DNA of 64,000 bases from Bradyrhizobium cytisi (GCF_008123515.1 NZ_VSSR01000020.1:1-64000); one strand, 5' to 3'. Counted from the stretch's first letter, positions 16,739 through 27,118 are shown. Made by a program: numbers and translations. Notes: a model not told the origin generated them from the letters alone.

Positions 16739-18126
16739 GAACGCTTCTCCTCGCGCTTGGCGGTAACGGTATCCTTGATCAGATAGCCGGTCACCGAGCG
16801 CTTCTTCTCGAGCCAATTCTGTGCAGCTTGACGGACCTGTTCGGCGGTGACGGCGCGGATGCGGTCGGGCCAGCTTCGGATGTCCTCGATCGACAGGCCC
16901 GTGGTCAGCGCGCCGCCATACCAGCGCGCCAGCACCGCCTGATTGTCCTGGGCGTAGATCGCCTCCGCGATGAGCTGGGTCTTGACCCGCTCGAGATCCT
17001 CGGCGCGGATCGGGTTGGCAACGATGTCCGCGATGACGCCGTCGATGACCTGCTCGACGTCTGCGAAGGTGACACCGGATTTCGGCGAAGCCGAGATCGT
17101 GAACTGGGTCGGGTCGAGCGAGATGCTCGAGTAGCTGGCGCTGGCGGAGACCGCGAGCGGCTTGTCGACGACGAGCGCGCGGTAGAGATAGGAGTTGCTG
17201 CCGCTGCCCATCAACTGCGCCAGCACGTCGAGCGCGGCGCTCTCGCCGGCCGCAGCTGTCGTCGCCGAGGGCACCAGGTAAAAGCGGCGAAGGCTTGGCT
17301 GTTCGACGCGCGGGTCGGACAGCGTGACGGTGCGCGGTGCCGCCGGCTCCGGCTCCTGCGGGCGGATGCGCCGCGCGGGGATCGCCGGCTGGGCCGGGAT
17401 CGGGCCGAAATTGCGTTCGACCAGCGGGCGCACATCGGCGGCCTCGACGTCGCCGGCGATCACCAGGATCGCGTTGTTCGGCGCGTAGAAGCGGCGGTAG
17501 AAGGCGAGTGCGTCCTCGCGATTGAGCTTCTCGATCTCCTGGTGCCAGCCGATCACCGGCCGGCCATAGGGATGGTTGAGATAGAGCGCGGCCATGACCT
17601 GCTCGTTGAGCCGTGCGTCCGGGCTGTTGGCGACGCGCATGTTGTACTCTTCGAGCACGACGTCGCGCTCAGGCAGCACATTCTCGTCCTTGAGGATCAG
17701 GCCGGTCATGCGATCGGCCTCGAACTCCATCATGCTCGGCAGTTGCTCCCGCGGCACGCGCTGGTAGTAGTTGGTGTAGTCGACCGAGGTCGAGGCATTC
17801 TCGTTGCCGCCGACGCGGAGCACGGTCTGCGAGAATTCACCGACCGGGTGCTTCTCGGTGCCCTTGAACATCAGGTGCTCGAGGAAGTGGGCGAGGCCGG
17901 ATTTGCCCGGCGTCTCGTCGGCCGAGCCGACCTTGTACCAGATCATCTCCGTGACCACGGGCGTGCGGTGGTCCGGGATCACCACGACCTGGAGGCCGTT
18001 GCTGAGCGTGAAGCTGGCGGGCGGCGCCGACGTGACCGTCGTCTGGGCGGTTGCGCTGCCGACGTCGAGGGCAGATGTCGAGAGCAGCGCGGCGAAGAGG
18101 CAGGCAACCGATCGGTGTGAGGACAT
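16735..18126 (-). CDS. M16 zinc metallopeptidase, catalytic subunit
   Basis: Periplasmic zinc protease of the M16 family, 463 residues, with a signal peptide (cut near ATAQT). The inverted zinc motif HFLEH spans residues 80-84, and the downstream glutamate region ERDVVLEEYNMR is present. The start MSSHRSVACL was chosen over an upstream ATG because it begins the signal peptide. With the overlapping downstream gene it should make an active/inactive heterodimer. Substrate unknown; degradation of periplasmic peptides is the usual assumption. Confidence 0.92.
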   Translation of the reverse strand: MSSHRSVACLFAALLSTSALDVGSATAQTTVTSAPPASFTLSNGLQVVVIPDHRTPVVTEMIWYKVGSADETPGKSGLAHFLEHLMFKGTEKHPVGEFSQTVLRVGGNENASTSVDYTNYYQRVPREQLPSMMEFEADRMTGLILKDENVLPERDVVLEEYNMRVANSPDARLNEQVMAALYLNHPYGRPVIGWHQEIEKLNREDALAFYRRFYAPNNAILVIAGDVEAADVRPLVERNFGPIPAQPAIPARRIRPQEPEPAAPRTVTLSDPRVEQPSLRRFYLVPSATTAAAGESAALDVLAQLMGSGSNSYLYRALVVDKPLAVSASASYSSISLDPTQFTISASPKSGVTFADVEQVIDGVIADIVANPIRAEDLERVKTQLIAEAIYAQDNQAVLARWYGGALTTGLSIEDIRSWPDRIRAVTAEQVRQAAQNWLEKKRSVTGYLIKDTVTAKREEKRS

Positions 18127-18318
18127 CACGATCCTTGTGAAAGCCCGGACCCTGAGGTCCGGGCGTGAAAGCACGGCATGCTACACCGCGCGGCTTTGAG
18201 CTTCGGGTCACGAAGCAGAGAATGCGGTCAAGTTGTACTTAAAAATAGGTCATCTGCCGTGCCGGCCTACACCGGACGATTGCGGCGGGTCCACGCCTGC
18301 GTGCGACGGGCAAGGAGC

Positions 18319-19050
18319 TTATTGCTCCTTTTCCTTACCCGACCTGACGTCGAAATAGGTCCGCCGCGACTTATCCTCGCCGGTACCATAGGCATAGCTC
18401 GACGAAGGCGTCTGATATCCCGGCGGCGGCTCGGTCAGAGACTGGCGCGGCGGCTCGGACGTGAATTGCTTGCTCTCGTCCTTGTTGTTCGAAAACATCT
18501 TGAACAGGCCGCCGGTGTAACCGAGCTCGGCCGGGCTCATCGTCGGGTGGTTGGTGTTGCTGCCTGGCTGGATCGGATCATTGGTGGTTTTGTCCGGGGC
18601 GGCCGTCTTATGGGCGTCCAATTCGGCCGGCGACAGCGGGCGGGCGTTTTGCAAGTACTCCGCTGCTTTGTTGCCCGCCTTCTTCCGCTGAGCGATGGCC
18701 TCCTTGCGGCGCTTCTCGTCGGGATCCTTGGGCCAGTTTGGCGCATCCTTGGCGTCAGCGCTGGCGGGCGGCGGCAGGTCGAGCTTGGGCGGCACCACCA
18801 GCGGCGACCGCTCGCGGTACTCGATGCCCTTCTTTTCCATGCTCTTGGCGCCGATGCCGGACATCAGATTGTCGATGAGCTTCTCTTCGAAGGTCATGTC
18901 GTCATCGTCGTCGCCGTCGTCACCGGCGCGGACCGGGCCTGCCGACATCACGAGACCGATGCCGAGGGCGACGGCTGACAATTTCAGCGCCAGCCAAAGT
19001 CCCCGCCGGGCGTCTCGGCCGATCGAACCGCTGGTCTCGGAGCTACCCAT
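18319..19050 (-). CDS. conserved-looking exported protein of unknown function
   Basis: A 243-residue protein starting MGSSETSGSIGRDARRG, with a hydrophobic segment ending SAGPVRA and an acidic run (GDDGDDDDD) right after the likely cut. The rest is hydrophilic and rich in Pro, Lys and Asp, without cysteine or a known domain. MTFEEKLIDNLMSGIGAK just after the acid run could be an amphipathic helix. It lies between the M16 operon and lspA on the same strand with gaps of 110-190 bp. Function not inferred. Confidence 0.7.
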   Translation of the reverse strand: MGSSETSGSIGRDARRGLWLALKLSAVALGIGLVMSAGPVRAGDDGDDDDDMTFEEKLIDNLMSGIGAKSMEKKGIEYRERSPLVVPPKLDLPPPASADAKDAPNWPKDPDEKRRKEAIAQRKKAGNKAAEYLQNARPLSPAELDAHKTAAPDKTTNDPIQPGSNTNHPTMSPAELGYTGGLFKMFSNNKDESKQFTSEPPRQSLTEPPPGYQTPSSSYAYGTGEDKSRRTYFDVRSGKEKEQ

Positions 19051-19160
19051 GCCTATACCTGTTCCATACTGTGGCAGTCTTGATCGTGCCGGTCTCGCCG
19101 CGTCTCGCGCGACCACCCCTCGCCAAGCAAGGTTCCGCCTCCGGTCCGTATCAGCCGGGA

Positions 19161-19655
19161 TCAGGGCGCTTTTGCGGCGGGTACCCCGAGGAAGGAATCA
19201 TACAATAAGGCCGCCACCCCAGCAACGATCGCCACGTCCGCCAGGTTGAAGACGTACCAATTATAGGTATTTCCGGCGATTTCGATGTGGAACAGGGCGA
19301 AATCGACCACCGCGCCATAGGCCAGGCGGTCGATGCCGTTGCCGATGGCACCGCCGATGATCAGCCCCAGGGCTACCGTGGCGAGCCGGGTCTGTGACCG
19401 CGCCATCCAGATCGCGAGTGCAATCACTGCGACGACCTTCACCGCCATCAGCGCGAGTTGCGCGGCCCGATCGTCATTCTGGAGCCAGCCGAAGCTGATC
19501 CCGATGTTCCAGGCCAGCACCAGGTCGAAGAACGGCATCACCTTCACCACGCCGCGACGGGCAAGGTCGAACCCATTCAGCAGCCAGAGCTTTGAGGCCT
19601 GATCGGCCACGAGCGTGGCCACGGCTGCGAGAATGCCGGCGCGGAGCGGGGTCAT
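19161..19655 (-). CDS. lspA: lipoprotein signal peptidase (signal peptidase II)
   Basis: Aspartyl protease that removes the signal peptide of diacylglyceryl-prolipoproteins. The 164-residue product has four hydrophobic spans, GNGIDR (Asn106, Arg110), catalytic Asp118 in VVDF and Asp140 in FNLAD. It lies nine bases after ileS on the same strand, the common ileS-lspA arrangement. It works in sequence with Lgt, encoded at 54177-55022 in this window. Confidence 0.96.
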   Translation of the reverse strand: MTPLRAGILAAVATLVADQASKLWLLNGFDLARRGVVKVMPFFDLVLAWNIGISFGWLQNDDRAAQLALMAVKVVAVIALAIWMARSQTRLATVALGLIIGGAIGNGIDRLAYGAVVDFALFHIEIAGNTYNWYVFNLADVAIVAGVAALLYDSFLGVPAAKAP

Positions 19656-19664
19656 GGCCGGGGA

Positions 19665-22600
19665 TCAGACGCTCACGCCCAACGCCTTCCATTCGCGCAG
19701 CGCCTTGGCGTCGCGCGGGGTGACGTCGGGATATTCAGGGTCTTCACCCACGGTCGGCGAGATCTTCCAGGAACGGGCGCATTTGGTGCCGACGGCCTTC
19801 TCCACGACCACCGCGACGCCGGGCACGGCATCGAGACGGAATGCAGAGGCTGGTGCCGCGCCCTCACGCACCTCGTAGTTCGAGGTGATGCAGATCTCGG
19901 CAAGATCGGTGTCGAACAATTTCGCCAGCATCTCGCGGTCGGCGACATAGATCACCGGCGAGGCTTCGAGCGAGGAGCCGATGTTCTTGGCGGCACGTTC
20001 GAGCTCCAGCGCGCCGGTGACGACGCGGCGGACGTTGCGGATGGTCTCCCACTTCGCGGCGAGCTTGTCGTCGCGGAATTGTTCGAGACCTTCCGGGAAC
20101 AGCGTCAGATGCACCGATGCTTCGGCTTCCGGCCCGTACATCCGCCAGCCTTCTTCGGCGGTGAAGCTCAGGACCGGGGCCAGCCATTTCAGGATTGAAT
20201 TGCACAGCAGGTCGATCGTGGTCAGGGCCGCCTTGCGCGTCAGCGAGGACGGCGGGTCGCAATAGAGCGTGTCCTTGCGGATGTCGAAATAGAATGCCGA
20301 GAGCTCGCTGTTCAGGAAGGCGGACAGCGTTGCGACCACGTTCTTGAAGTCGAACGTCTCATAGGCCTTGCGGACCAATTCGGCGCGGAGCGCAAGCTCG
20401 TGCAGCATCAGCCGCTCGAGCTCCGGCATCTCGGCAGGCGTGACCGCGTCGGCCGGCTTGTAGTGATGCAGCGTGCCGAGCATCCAGCGCACGGTGTTGC
20501 GCAGCTTGCGGTAGGTCTCGACCGTGTTCTTCAGGATCTCGGGGCCGATGCGCTGGTCGTCGGTGTAGTCGCAGGACGCGACCCAGAGTCTCAGGATGTC
20601 GGCGCCGGATTCCTTGATGACGGACTGCGGCTCGATGGTGTTGCCGAGCGACTTCGACATCTTGCGGCCGTCCTCGGCCTGGGTGAAGCCGTGGGTCAGC
20701 ACGATGTCGTAGGGCGCACGACCGCGCGTGCCGCAGCTCTCCAGCAGCGAAGAATGAAACCAGCCGCGATGCTGGTCCGAGCCTTCGAGATACATCACGG
20801 TGTCGGTGCCACCGTCGACCTTGCGCTTGATGCCGGCGAGACCGGGGAATTGCTCGGGGTCCTCGAGCACGAAGGCGTGTGTCGAGCCGGAATCGAACCA
20901 GACATCGAGAATATCGTCGACCTTCTGCCAATCCTCGTTGGCCCGCGGCCCCAGGAAGCGCTCGCGCGCCCCTGTCGCGTACCAGGCATCCGCACCTTCC
21001 TTTTCGAAGGCGTCGCCGATGCGGGTGTTGACGGCCTCGTCCTGCAGGATCTCGGCGGAGCCGTCGCCCTTCTCGCGGACGAACACGGCGATCGGCACGC
21101 CCCAGGCACGCTGGCGCGAGATCACCCAGTCGGGGCGGGCCTCGATCATGCCGGTGATGCGGTTCTCGCCTGACGGCGGCACCCATTGCGTCACCGAGAT
21201 TGCGTGCAGCGCGCGGGCGCGCAGCGTATCGCCGGATTTGGTCTTGCCATCAGTGGCAATGTCCTTGTCCATCGCGATGAACCATTGCGGCGTGTTGCGG
21301 AAGATCACCGGCTTCTTGGAGCGCCAGGAATGCGGATATTGATGCTTGAGCCGGCCACGCGCGAGCAGCATGCCCTTGTCGACGAGCGCCTTGATCACGG
21401 CCTCGTTAGCATCGCCTTTCTCACCCTTGTCGGTGATGACGCGCTTGCCCGCAAAACCCGGCGCGTGGTCGGTATAGGCGCCGTTCTCGTCGACGGTGTA
21501 GGGGATCGCGCTGTTGATACCGCGGGCATCGAGCTCGCGGGTGCTCGCCGTCCAGACGTCGAAATCCTCGCGGCCGTGGCTGGGCGCGGTGTGCACGAAG
21601 CCGGTGCCTGTGTCGTCGGTGACGTGGTCGCCGGACAACAGCGGTACGATGAATTCGTAGCCGCCGGCGAGCCCCTTGAGCGGATGGGCGCATTCGATCG
21701 CGTCCATGGTGTCGCCGGGGATGTCGCGCACCTTCTCGTAAGCCGTGACGCGTGCCTGCTTGAAAACCTCTGCGGCGAGCGCGTCGGCGAGGATCAGCAG
21801 ATCGCCGGTCTTGGCCCAATTGTCAGCCGGGGCGTCCGTCACCTTGTAGAGGCCATAGGCGATCTTCGGCGAGAACGAGATCGCGCGGTTGCCCGGCAGC
21901 GTCCAGGGCGTGGTGGTCCAGATCACGACGCTGGCCGAGGCCAGCGCGCCATGCGCGGGCGAGGTGATCGGGAATTTCACCCAGACCATGTCGGACGTGT
22001 AGTCCTCGTACTCGACCTCGGCTTCGGCCAGCGCGGTCTTCTCGACCACGCTCCACATCACCGGCTTGGAGCCGCGATAGAGCGTGCCGTTGGCGGCGAA
22101 CTTCATCAGCTCGCGCGCGATCTGGGCTTCGGCCGGATAGTTCATGGTGGCGTAGGGGTGATCCCAGTCGCCGATCACGCCGAGGCGCTTGAACTCCTCG
22201 CGCTGCACGTTGAGCCAGTGCGTGGCGTAGGCGCGGCACTCTTTGCGGAAATCGATCATCGCGGCTGAGTCGCGGAAGTCGGGCTTCTGCTTGCCCTTCT
22301 TGCGGTAATGCTCTTCCTCAACCTTCCACTCGATCGGCAGGCCGTGGCAGTCCCAGCCGGGCACGTAGTTGGAATCGAAGCCGAGCATCTGCTGGCTCTT
22401 GGTGACGAGATCCTTCAGGATCTTGTTCAGCGCCGTCCCGATATGGATGTTGCCGTTGGCATAGGGCGGGCCGTCATGCAGCACGAACTTGTCGCGACCC
22501 TTTGCGCTCTCGCGCAGCTTCTCGTAGAGGCCGATCTCGTACCAGCGCTTGAGGATTTCCGGCTCGCGCTGCGGCAGGCCGGCGCGCATCGGGAATTCGG

Positions 22601-22673
22601 TCTGCGGCAGGAACAGGGTTTTCGAATAGTCTTTGACTTCGGATTTTTGGGACTTTTGCGGCTTTTCGGACAT
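19665..22673 (-). CDS. ileS: isoleucine-tRNA ligase
   Basis: Class I aminoacyl-tRNA synthetase, 1002 residues from MSEKPQKSQ. The signature [11 protein letters not shown] (HIGH variant, about 73-84), a CP1 editing domain ([16 protein letters not shown]) and KMSKSLGN are all present. The C-terminus is unusual: where many bacterial IleRS carry a four-cysteine zinc ribbon, only KCARSW remains and the other cysteines are replaced by [19 protein letters not shown]. It is followed by lspA nine bases later. Confidence 0.97.
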   Translation of the reverse strand: MSEKPQKSQKSEVKDYSKTLFLPQTEFPMRAGLPQREPEILKRWYEIGLYEKLRESAKGRDKFVLHDGPPYANGNIHIGTALNKILKDLVTKSQQMLGFDSNYVPGWDCHGLPIEWKVEEEHYRKKGKQKPDFRDSAAMIDFRKECRAYATHWLNVQREEFKRLGVIGDWDHPYATMNYPAEAQIARELMKFAANGTLYRGSKPVMWSVVEKTALAEAEVEYEDYTSDMVWVKFPITSPAHGALASASVVIWTTTPWTLPGNRAISFSPKIAYGLYKVTDAPADNWAKTGDLLILADALAAEVFKQARVTAYEKVRDIPGDTMDAIECAHPLKGLAGGYEFIVPLLSGDHVTDDTGTGFVHTAPSHGREDFDVWTASTRELDARGINSAIPYTVDENGAYTDHAPGFAGKRVITDKGEKGDANEAVIKALVDKGMLLARGRLKHQYPHSWRSKKPVIFRNTPQWFIAMDKDIATDGKTKSGDTLRARALHAISVTQWVPPSGENRITGMIEARPDWVISRQRAWGVPIAVFVREKGDGSAEILQDEAVNTRIGDAFEKEGADAWYATGARERFLGPRANEDWQKVDDILDVWFDSGSTHAFVLEDPEQFPGLAGIKRKVDGGTDTVMYLEGSDQHRGWFHSSLLESCGTRGRAPYDIVLTHGFTQAEDGRKMSKSLGNTIEPQSVIKESGADILRLWVASCDYTDDQRIGPEILKNTVETYRKLRNTVRWMLGTLHHYKPADAVTPAEMPELERLMLHELALRAELVRKAYETFDFKNVVATLSAFLNSELSAFYFDIRKDTLYCDPPSSLTRKAALTTIDLLCNSILKWLAPVLSFTAEEGWRMYGPEAEASVHLTLFPEGLEQFRDDKLAAKWETIRNVRRVVTGALELERAAKNIGSSLEASPVIYVADREMLAKLFDTDLAEICITSNYEVREGAAPASAFRLDAVPGVAVVVEKAVGTKCARSWKISPTVGEDPEYPDVTPRDAKALREWKALGVSV

Positions 22674-22876
22674 GAGGCTGACTGGCTCGGAATGGCGCGG
22701 GAACAGATGGCGATGCGGAATCGCGGGGTGAAACGACAAAATCCCGGTCTTGCGCCGAGCCGAAGGCTCAGGCGGAAGCCGGGCTGCTAATCCCTATGAT
22801 GCGCCGCGCAAACATGGGCTCTCCATAGCAGGGGGCTAAGGGAAGCGCAAAGGTCCGGCGGGCCGGCTTTGGGCCC

Positions 22877-23848
22877 TCAATCGACGGTCCCGAGCCGCGG
22901 AAACGCGTCCGGGGCGGCGGCCAGCATGGCGCGAGCGCGGGCGGAATCGTCGTCCATCTGATGGATCAGGGCCTCCAGGCTGTCGAATTTCAGCTCCTCG
23001 CGGATGAAGCCGATAAAGGCGCAGTCCAGCACCTGCCCGTAAAGGTCACCCTTGAAGTCGAACAGGAAGATTTCGAGCAGCGGCGCGCCATTATCAAAGG
23101 TCGGCCGACGGCCGAAGCTCGCCACCCCGCTCAGACGCTCAGGCCCGCGGCCGACCCGCACGGCGTAGATTCCGTGCTTCAGGCCGCAATTGGCGTCGAG
23201 CCGGATGTTGGCGGTGGGATAGCCGAGGTCGCGGCCGCGCTTCTCGCCATGGATGACCTCGCCAGTGATGAACCAGGGCGCGCCCAGCATGGTGGTGGCC
23301 TCGTCGATCTGGCCCTCGGCGAGCGCGATCCGGATCGCGCTGGAGGAGACCGGGCGTTCGTCGATATCGACATGCGGCTGCACGTCGACCTCGATGCCGA
23401 GCCGGGGTGCCTCGTTCACCAAAAGGCCGGGCGAGCCGACGCGGCCTTTGCCGAAATGGAAGTCGTAGCCGACCGCGATGCCACCGATGCCGAGGCGCCC
23501 GATCAGGTCATGGTGGATGAAGTCTTGCGCACTGGTGCCGGCGCGGGCCTTGTCGAAGGTCATGACCACGGCACCGGCAAGCCCGGTCCCGGCCAGGAGC
23601 CGCAGCTTGGCGCGTTCGTCCGTCAGGCGGAATTGCGGGGTGTTGGGGCTGAAGAATCGGCGCGGATGCGGCTCGAAGGTCAGCGCCAGCGCAGGGCGGC
23701 CATGCGCCCGGCCCATCTCCAGGGCTGCGGCAATGACGGCCCGGTGGCCGAGATGAACCCCGTCGAAATTGCCCATGGCGACCACGGCCCCCTTCAGGAT
23801 CGCAGAATCCGGCGTGGTATCGCGGATAACGGTAAATTGCGGGGCCAT
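22877..23848 (-). CDS. ribF: bifunctional riboflavin kinase / FAD synthetase
   Basis: Converts riboflavin to FMN and then FAD. The 323-residue product has an N-terminal nucleotidyltransferase domain with GNFDGVHLGHRAVI (27-40) and a C-terminal flavokinase domain with GYPTANIRLD and GVASFGRRPTFDNG. It lies upstream of ileS on the same strand. The flavin supply it uses links functionally to the riboswitch-controlled ribH at 46941. Confidence 0.96.
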   Translation of the reverse strand: MAPQFTVIRDTTPDSAILKGAVVAMGNFDGVHLGHRAVIAAALEMGRAHGRPALALTFEPHPRRFFSPNTPQFRLTDERAKLRLLAGTGLAGAVVMTFDKARAGTSAQDFIHHDLIGRLGIGGIAVGYDFHFGKGRVGSPGLLVNEAPRLGIEVDVQPHVDIDERPVSSSAIRIALAEGQIDEATTMLGAPWFITGEVIHGEKRGRDLGYPTANIRLDANCGLKHGIYAVRVGRGPERLSGVASFGRRPTFDNGAPLLEIFLFDFKGDLYGQVLDCAFIGFIREELKFDSLEALIHQMDDDSARARAMLAAAPDAFPRLGTVD

Positions 23849-24075
23849 CAGAGGAATTCTCGAGCCGGCGGGACCGGCCGGGACCGTGGCTTGACCCGAC
23901 CGGCGAAGTCAAGCCGGAGGGGCGGACGCACGGAACGCGATTTCAATCCAGCGGGTGCGGCCCCAGTTAACGCGCTGTTTAACGCCTTGGTGCTAGTGCT
24001 TGAAACGTGGAACCGCGGGCTACGGCCGGCAGGTCCGATCGTAATATTTCCTGGGTTTGCGTTGGGGGAGTCGAG

Positions 24076-24471
24076 ATGGCGGTTGATTTGTCGATGTCGG
24101 TTCTGGTGGTGGACGATTACAGCACCATGATCCGTATCATCAGGAATCTCCTGAAGCAGCTTGGCTTCGAGAACATCGATGATGCCAGCGACGGCTCGGC
24201 GGCTCTGAACAAGATGCGCGGCAAGAAGTACGGGCTCGTGATCTCCGACTGGAACATGGAGCCGATGACGGGTTACGACCTGCTCCGCGAAGTGCGGGCA
24301 GATCCCAATCTCGCCACCACGCCTTTCATCATGATCACGGCGGAATCGAAGACCGAGAACGTGATCGCGGCCAAGAAGGCCGGCGTGAACAACTACATCG
24401 TCAAGCCGTTCAATGCGGCGACGCTGAAGACCAAGATCGAGGCGGTCTTCCCGGACATGGCGAGCGCGTAA
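24076..24471 (+). CDS. CheY-like single-domain response regulator
   Basis: A 131-residue receiver domain. The acidic pocket Asp13/Asp14, phosphoacceptor Asp58 (VISDWNM), Thr88 (MITAES) and Lys110 (VKPFNA) match chemotaxis CheY proteins. No output domain, so it presumably signals to the flagellar motor or a phosphorelay. No che genes are adjacent; it stands alone, but a TipF-like EAL gene is 1 kb away. The start follows GGGGGAG (24064-24070). Confidence 0.92.
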   Translation: MAVDLSMSVLVVDDYSTMIRIIRNLLKQLGFENIDDASDGSAALNKMRGKKYGLVISDWNMEPMTGYDLLREVRADPNLATTPFIMITAESKTENVIAAKKAGVNNYIVKPFNAATLKTKIEAVFPDMASA

Positions 24472-24482
24472 GCGCGCTTTGG

Positions 24483-24605
24483 TGTCCCGGACAAGGCGCG
24501 TTACATTAGTAACGCGACGCTGAGCCGGGACCCAGTCCATCCACGGCATCACTTGCGGCTTCTGGGCCCCGGCTCTGCAACGCTTCGCGCTGCGTCTGGG
24601 GCACG
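24483..24605. repeat. TGTCCCGGAC-type palindromic repeat, copy 1
   Basis: Starts GTGTCCCGGAC and ends TCTGGGGCAC, with inner GAGCCGGGACCCA and GGGCCCCGGCTC. It fills the gap between the convergent cheY-like and HAD genes. Further family members lie at 42219, 45594, 58891 and 61052. Confidence 0.75.
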
Positions 24606-24612
24606 ATAGTTC

Positions 24613-25467
24613 CTACCACTTCAATTCGCGCATCAGCGCCTTCGGCGGGTGGCCGAACAATTCCGTCACTGACTTGGGGTCGAGCTGGTCGAGGCCCTCG
24701 AACTCCTCGGCATGGATGCCGCGGGTGACGAACAGGCAGTCGACGCCGAATTCACGTGCGCCGGTCAGGTCGGTGCGGACGGAATCGCCGATCGCCAGCA
24801 CCTTTTTCCGATCGATTGGATGCCCCTGGCGTTCGCCGGCGAGCGCCATCGCGCGCTCGTAGATCGGTCGGTGCGGCTTGCCGTAGAAGATCACCTCGCC
24901 GCCAAGCTCGCGATACAGCTCGGCAATCGCGCCGGCACAATAGATCAGCCGGTCGCCGCGCTCGACCACGATGTCGGGGTTGGCGCAGATCAGCGTCAGC
25001 TTGCGCTCGCGCGCCTTGAGCATCATGCCGCGATAATCTTCCGCGGTCTCGGTCTCGTCGTCATAGAGACCGGTGCAGACGATGTAGTCGGCCTCTTCCA
25101 GCGGCGCGGTTTTCGCATCGAGGCCGCGATAGATCGAGTTGTCGCGCTCGGGGCCGAGCCAGAACATCTTGCGGCCGGGATGCTCGGCGACATAGTGCCG
25201 GGTCAGATCGCCCGAGGAGACGATTGCGTCATAGGTCTCGTCGGCGACACCGAGCTTGCGCAGTTGCCGCTGCACGGAGGCGGCCGGGCGCGGCGCGTTG
25301 GTGATCAGGATCACCGTACCGCCACGGCTGCGATAGGTGTGCAGCGCCTCGCAGGCCTCGGGGAAGGATTCCAGCCCGTTATGGACCACGCCCCAGATGT
25401 CGCTGAGCACGACGTCGACCCCGCCCACGAGCTCGCGCAGGCTTTGGGCGAAATGCAGCGTGGTCAT
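24613..25467 (-). CDS. HAD-superfamily class IIA hydrolase
   Basis: Phosphatase-like protein of 284 residues. Motif I is SDIWGVVHNG (nucleophile Asp), motif II VILITNAPR, and the C-terminus has AIGDSVRTDLTGAREFG, the metal-binding motif IV. The arrangement matches the TIGR01459-type HAD-IIA group (relatives of NagD and CECR5). Substrate unknown; small phosphomonoesters are likely. The gene is 15 bp after the TipF-like gene on the same strand. Confidence 0.9.
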   Translation of the reverse strand: MTTLHFAQSLRELVGGVDVVLSDIWGVVHNGLESFPEACEALHTYRSRGGTVILITNAPRPAASVQRQLRKLGVADETYDAIVSSGDLTRHYVAEHPGRKMFWLGPERDNSIYRGLDAKTAPLEEADYIVCTGLYDDETETAEDYRGMMLKARERKLTLICANPDIVVERGDRLIYCAGAIAELYRELGGEVIFYGKPHRPIYERAMALAGERQGHPIDRKKVLAIGDSVRTDLTGAREFGVDCLFVTRGIHAEEFEGLDQLDPKSVTELFGHPPKALMRELKW

Positions 25468-25482
25468 GATGCGTGCGGCCGA

Positions 25483-26967
25483 TCAGATGCGGCGCGCCAG
25501 CGCCGCGTTGCCGGTGATGCGCGATGACGGGGCGGCAGGCGCCGCAGCTGATGTTGCGCCTGGGCTGGGTGTTCCGGAGCCATTGGATCCCTGAATGTCC
25601 TGCGCCGGGTTCGACGCGGCCCCGCCGGTAGCAGATGCCCCCTCGGGCCGCAATGGCCGGGGCGGTGCGAACAGAAAGCCCTGGCCGAACCGCACGTCAT
25701 AGTCGAGCAAGTCGATCACCGCGCGCTCGCCCTCGATCCGCTCCGCGATCAAATCGATGCCGAAGCGGCCGAGCAGGTCGGACAGGTCGGAGGGATGAAT
25801 ATCCGAGGTCGACGCCTGCTTGGGGTCGAGCAGGAGCGAGGCCGGGACCTTGATGAAGCGCACGCCGCGGTCGGCGAGCTCGCGCGGCTCGATCCGCAAG
25901 TCGGTGACATGGTCGATCGAGAAGCGGAAGCCGCGCTGCGCGAGTGCCGCGAGATTCTCGGTCTCTGCAGGGCCGAGGCCGCGGAAGGTCGACTGCTTGA
26001 ACTCCAGCACCAGCGATGGCGCGAGCGCCCGGTTGGCTTCGAGGAAGTCGAGGCATTGCGCGAAGGTGGTGGAATTGCCGAGCGTCGAAGCCGCGACGTT
26101 ACAGAACACGCCGACATCCTTGTTGCGCACCATCAGCCGCCGCAACACCTGGACACAGCGCAACAACACCATGTTGTCGATGCGTCCGATCAGCCCCGAG
26201 ACCTCGGCGATGCTGATGAACTCTTCCGCAGCAATCAGCTGGTCGCGCTCGTCGCGCACCCGAGTCACGGCCTCGTAGAAGCGGACCTTGCGCTGCGGCA
26301 GCGTCACCATCGGCTGGAGGAAGATGTCGATGCGGTTCTCGTCGATGGCGTTGCGCAACGTCACCAGCATCTGGGTCTGGTTGCGGCCATTGACCGTCGA
26401 AACGGCATTGGCGGTGTGGGTCTGGACGGCCGGCGGCGGCGGCCGCGGCGGTGCGGGAAGCGGCGGAGGAGCGGCCGCACGTTCCTCGAAGGGCGCCATC
26501 AGGTCGATCGGTGCTTCCGGCTCCAGCCTGGCGACCGGAGCGGGGGCCGGCGGCGGCGCGTGACCGGCCAGCAGGTCCTCATGGGTCGACACGGTGGCGG
26601 CAAGCTGCCTGACCAGCCCGCCGAGCTCGTTGATCTCGCCGACCACCGACTGGACACGATCGGAATTGGTCGAATTGGACGAGGCGATACGGCCCTCGAT
26701 CGCGGCGAGCCGGCGGCCGTACTCGGCCACCTGGCGGGCGAGATCGGCGGTGCCGCGCGACAGGTCGGCGATCTGCCCGCCGACGTCACTGCGGTCGCGC
26801 AGCCGCATCGAGACCGCGTTGTAGAGGATCAGGAAGGTCAGCGCGGTCAGGGCCACGATCGCGGATTCGGTTCCGCTGATGCCGGCGACCGCGTAGAGCA
26901 CGAGCCCGAGCGAGGCCGCGACCAGAACCATGCAGATGGCGATAAAGATCGTCGAAATGCGAATCAT
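25483..26967 (-). CDS. TipF-like membrane protein with degenerate EAL domain
   Basis: A 494-residue protein with two N-terminal membrane spans (about 5-27 and 38-55), a coiled-coil region (about 60-150), a Pro-rich linker and a C-terminal EAL domain. Key EAL residues are changed: EAV for EAL, LEFKQSTF for the LE-x-TES motif, and DHVTDL for DDFGTG. Phosphodiesterase activity is therefore unlikely; c-di-GMP binding is possible. Architecture and degeneracy resemble TipF, the c-di-GMP effector for polar flagellum assembly in Caulobacter. The ortholog call is inference. Confidence 0.8.
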   Translation of the reverse strand: MIRISTIFIAICMVLVAASLGLVLYAVAGISGTESAIVALTALTFLILYNAVSMRLRDRSDVGGQIADLSRGTADLARQVAEYGRRLAAIEGRIASSNSTNSDRVQSVVGEINELGGLVRQLAATVSTHEDLLAGHAPPPAPAPVARLEPEAPIDLMAPFEERAAAPPPLPAPPRPPPPAVQTHTANAVSTVNGRNQTQMLVTLRNAIDENRIDIFLQPMVTLPQRKVRFYEAVTRVRDERDQLIAAEEFISIAEVSGLIGRIDNMVLLRCVQVLRRLMVRNKDVGVFCNVAASTLGNSTTFAQCLDFLEANRALAPSLVLEFKQSTFRGLGPAETENLAALAQRGFRFSIDHVTDLRIEPRELADRGVRFIKVPASLLLDPKQASTSDIHPSDLSDLLGRFGIDLIAERIEGERAVIDLLDYDVRFGQGFLFAPPRPLRPEGASATGGAASNPAQDIQGSNGSGTPSPGATSAAAPAAPSSRITGNAALARRI

Positions 26968-27118
26968 GCCGCGCGTTATGCCTCAAGATCTGACTGCCCC
27001 ACCCGGGAAAACACGGGCCGCAATTCGCACCCGTCACGCCTCATGCTTCCCAAGCATGCATGACCCTAACATCATTGTTGATTCGAGGGGATAGCGGCCG
27101 CACGCGGCGAGTGCTGGG

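Noticed and set aside
20400..22268. Long plus-strand frames opposite ileS
   Set aside because: Frames reflect codon bias of ileS and contain no protein-like motifs.
23967..23982. TTAA...TTAA pair upstream of the cheY-like gene
   Set aside because: Spacing is eight, not seven bases, so it does not fit the CtrA consensus.
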